The notes beneath the pieces were generated by a model. The model was not told the DNA's origin. It searched no databases and saw only the letters and a program-made list of their open reading frames with translations. The position numbers were made by a program, and so were the translations under genes. From positions 1-5,479 of the forward strand of contig CANPXA010000129.1 of assembly GCA_947585525.1 (NCBI GenBank): 5,479 bases of DNA, written 5' to 3'. Positions 5,266-5,479 of the stretch are shown here, piece by piece (the stretch's first letter is position 1; each line of letters begins with the position of its first letter). The stretch is from an uncultured Akkermansia sp. Its GTDB lineage: Bacteria; Verrucomicrobiota; Verrucomicrobiia; Verrucomicrobiales; Akkermansiaceae.

Positions 5266-5375
5266 TGCAGCGACAACCCGTGATTTTCCTTACCACCTCC
5301 GCTCTCGCTCCGCCAGATTGCGCCAATGGCGTGGAATTTTCCAAATCGTAAATCGTACGTCGTAAATCGTAAATA

Positions 5376-5403
5376 GGCAAACGCATTTTCTAATGCGTTT
5401 GCC
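5376..5403 (-). terminator. Perfect 12-bp hairpin, likely terminator of a minus-strand gene
   Basis: GGCAAACGCATT pairs without mismatch with AATGCGTTTGCC around a TTCT loop. It lies 24 bases beyond the TAG of the putative minus-strand frame and is followed on that strand by TATTTACG, just as the matching hairpin follows hemL. Confidence 0.45.
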
Positions 5404-5427
5404 CCGGGGATTGAACACGAGACGGCG

Positions 5428-5479
5428 CTACTTTTTATGAGGGATCAGCTCGCAGATGAGATCCTCAAGGAGGAGGCGT
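5428..5479 (-). CDS. Possible C-terminal end of a minus-strand gene
   Basis: The minus strand enters from the right edge with an open frame ending RLLLEDLICELIPHKK and a TAG at 5430-5428. Support is positional: the next thing downstream is a perfect hairpin opening repeat R4, the same arrangement as at the ends of hemL and fucU. With 16 codons no family can be named. The competing reading is a plus-strand gene, either from ATG 5437 without a ribosome binding site, or just beyond the window behind AAGGAGG (5467-5473). Confidence 0.35.
   Translation of the reverse strand, partial: RLLLEDLICELIPHKK

Larger units (their letters stand above)
5181..5403 (-). repeat. Intergenic repeat element, long copy R4
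   Basis: Read on the minus strand: a perfect 12-bp hairpin (5403-5376); CTATTTACG, ATTTACG, ACGTACG, ATTTACG, ATTTG heptamers; a CGCCA-TGGCG hairpin (about 5320-5330) where R2 has GCGCGC arms; GCGGAGCGAGAGCGGAGGTGG; a 27-base spacer of the same length as in R2; the 49-bp core (5265-5217); CTAAATCGCAAATAG as inverted heptamers; and a right hairpin (5198-5181). It fills the gap between tRNA-Pro and the putative minus-strand gene at the right edge, with a hairpin facing each side. Confidence 0.7.

Noticed and set aside
5028..5276. Minus-strand 82-codon frame containing AGFEPTT
   Set aside because: It is the antisense translation of tRNA-Pro plus the repeat core, a common false protein call.
1519..5403. 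CRISPR array
   Set aside because: The repeats are few, far apart, of both orientations and differ in length; there are no regular spacers and no cas genes.
5073..5479. Integrated element at the tRNA-Pro gene
   Set aside because: No integrase, and no second copy of the tRNA 3' end is visible in the window.

Overview
The window is bacterial and probably chromosomal. It has sigma70-type promoters, a proline tRNA with the bacterial C1:G72 pair and discriminator A73, and a glutamate-1-semialdehyde aminomutase of normal length. The lineage cannot be fixed from sequence alone. A tRNA without an encoded CCA, weak or absent Shine-Dalgarno sequences at several starts, an exported DUF362 protein beside a fucose mutarotase, and many hairpin-rich intergenic repeats would fit the Verrucomicrobiota/Lentisphaerota side of the tree, but this is a low-confidence guess.

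Left part: a long minus-strand reading frame runs off the left edge (codons from 1044 down to 1). It encodes a sugar-type nucleotidyltransferase fused to the start of a small-molecule kinase-like domain, probably for a cell-surface glycan. Upstream lies an AT-rich intergenic region of about 600 bases. It contains a candidate minus-strand structured RNA with its own extended -10 promoter (1297-1305), three hairpins and a terminator with a 7-T run (1149-1174). The RNA could be a free small RNA or the attenuated leader of the nucleotidyltransferase. An exact 20-bp inverted repeat (1071-1090 and 1402-1421) brackets this segment.

Middle: hemL (1662-2930) is complete and divergent from the left gene. 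Its promoter lies so close to the ATG that the message should be leaderless. A DUF362 protein with a signal peptide (3304-4281) follows, then fucU, L-fucose mutarotase (4330-4755), 48 bases further on. These two probably form an operon, with a possible extra promoter just before fucU.

Right part: a consensus promoter drives tRNA-Pro(GGG) at 5073-5146. At the right edge the C-terminal end of a minus-strand gene may be visible (5428-5479).

The most unusual thing in the window is a family of intergenic repeat elements, seen four times (1519-1607, 2941-3147, 4755-4866, 5181-5403). Each has a terminal hairpin, then CTATTTACG-type heptamers in varying number, an internal GC-rich hairpin and an AGCGAAAGCGG-like block. 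The two long copies also carry an almost identical 49-bp core, then inverted heptamers and a second hairpin, so they look like small elements with structured inverted ends. Copies follow the 3' ends of hemL, fucU, the tRNA and the putative right-edge gene, so they may double as terminators. The two long copies are inverted relative to each other and flank the DUF362-fucU-tRNA block.
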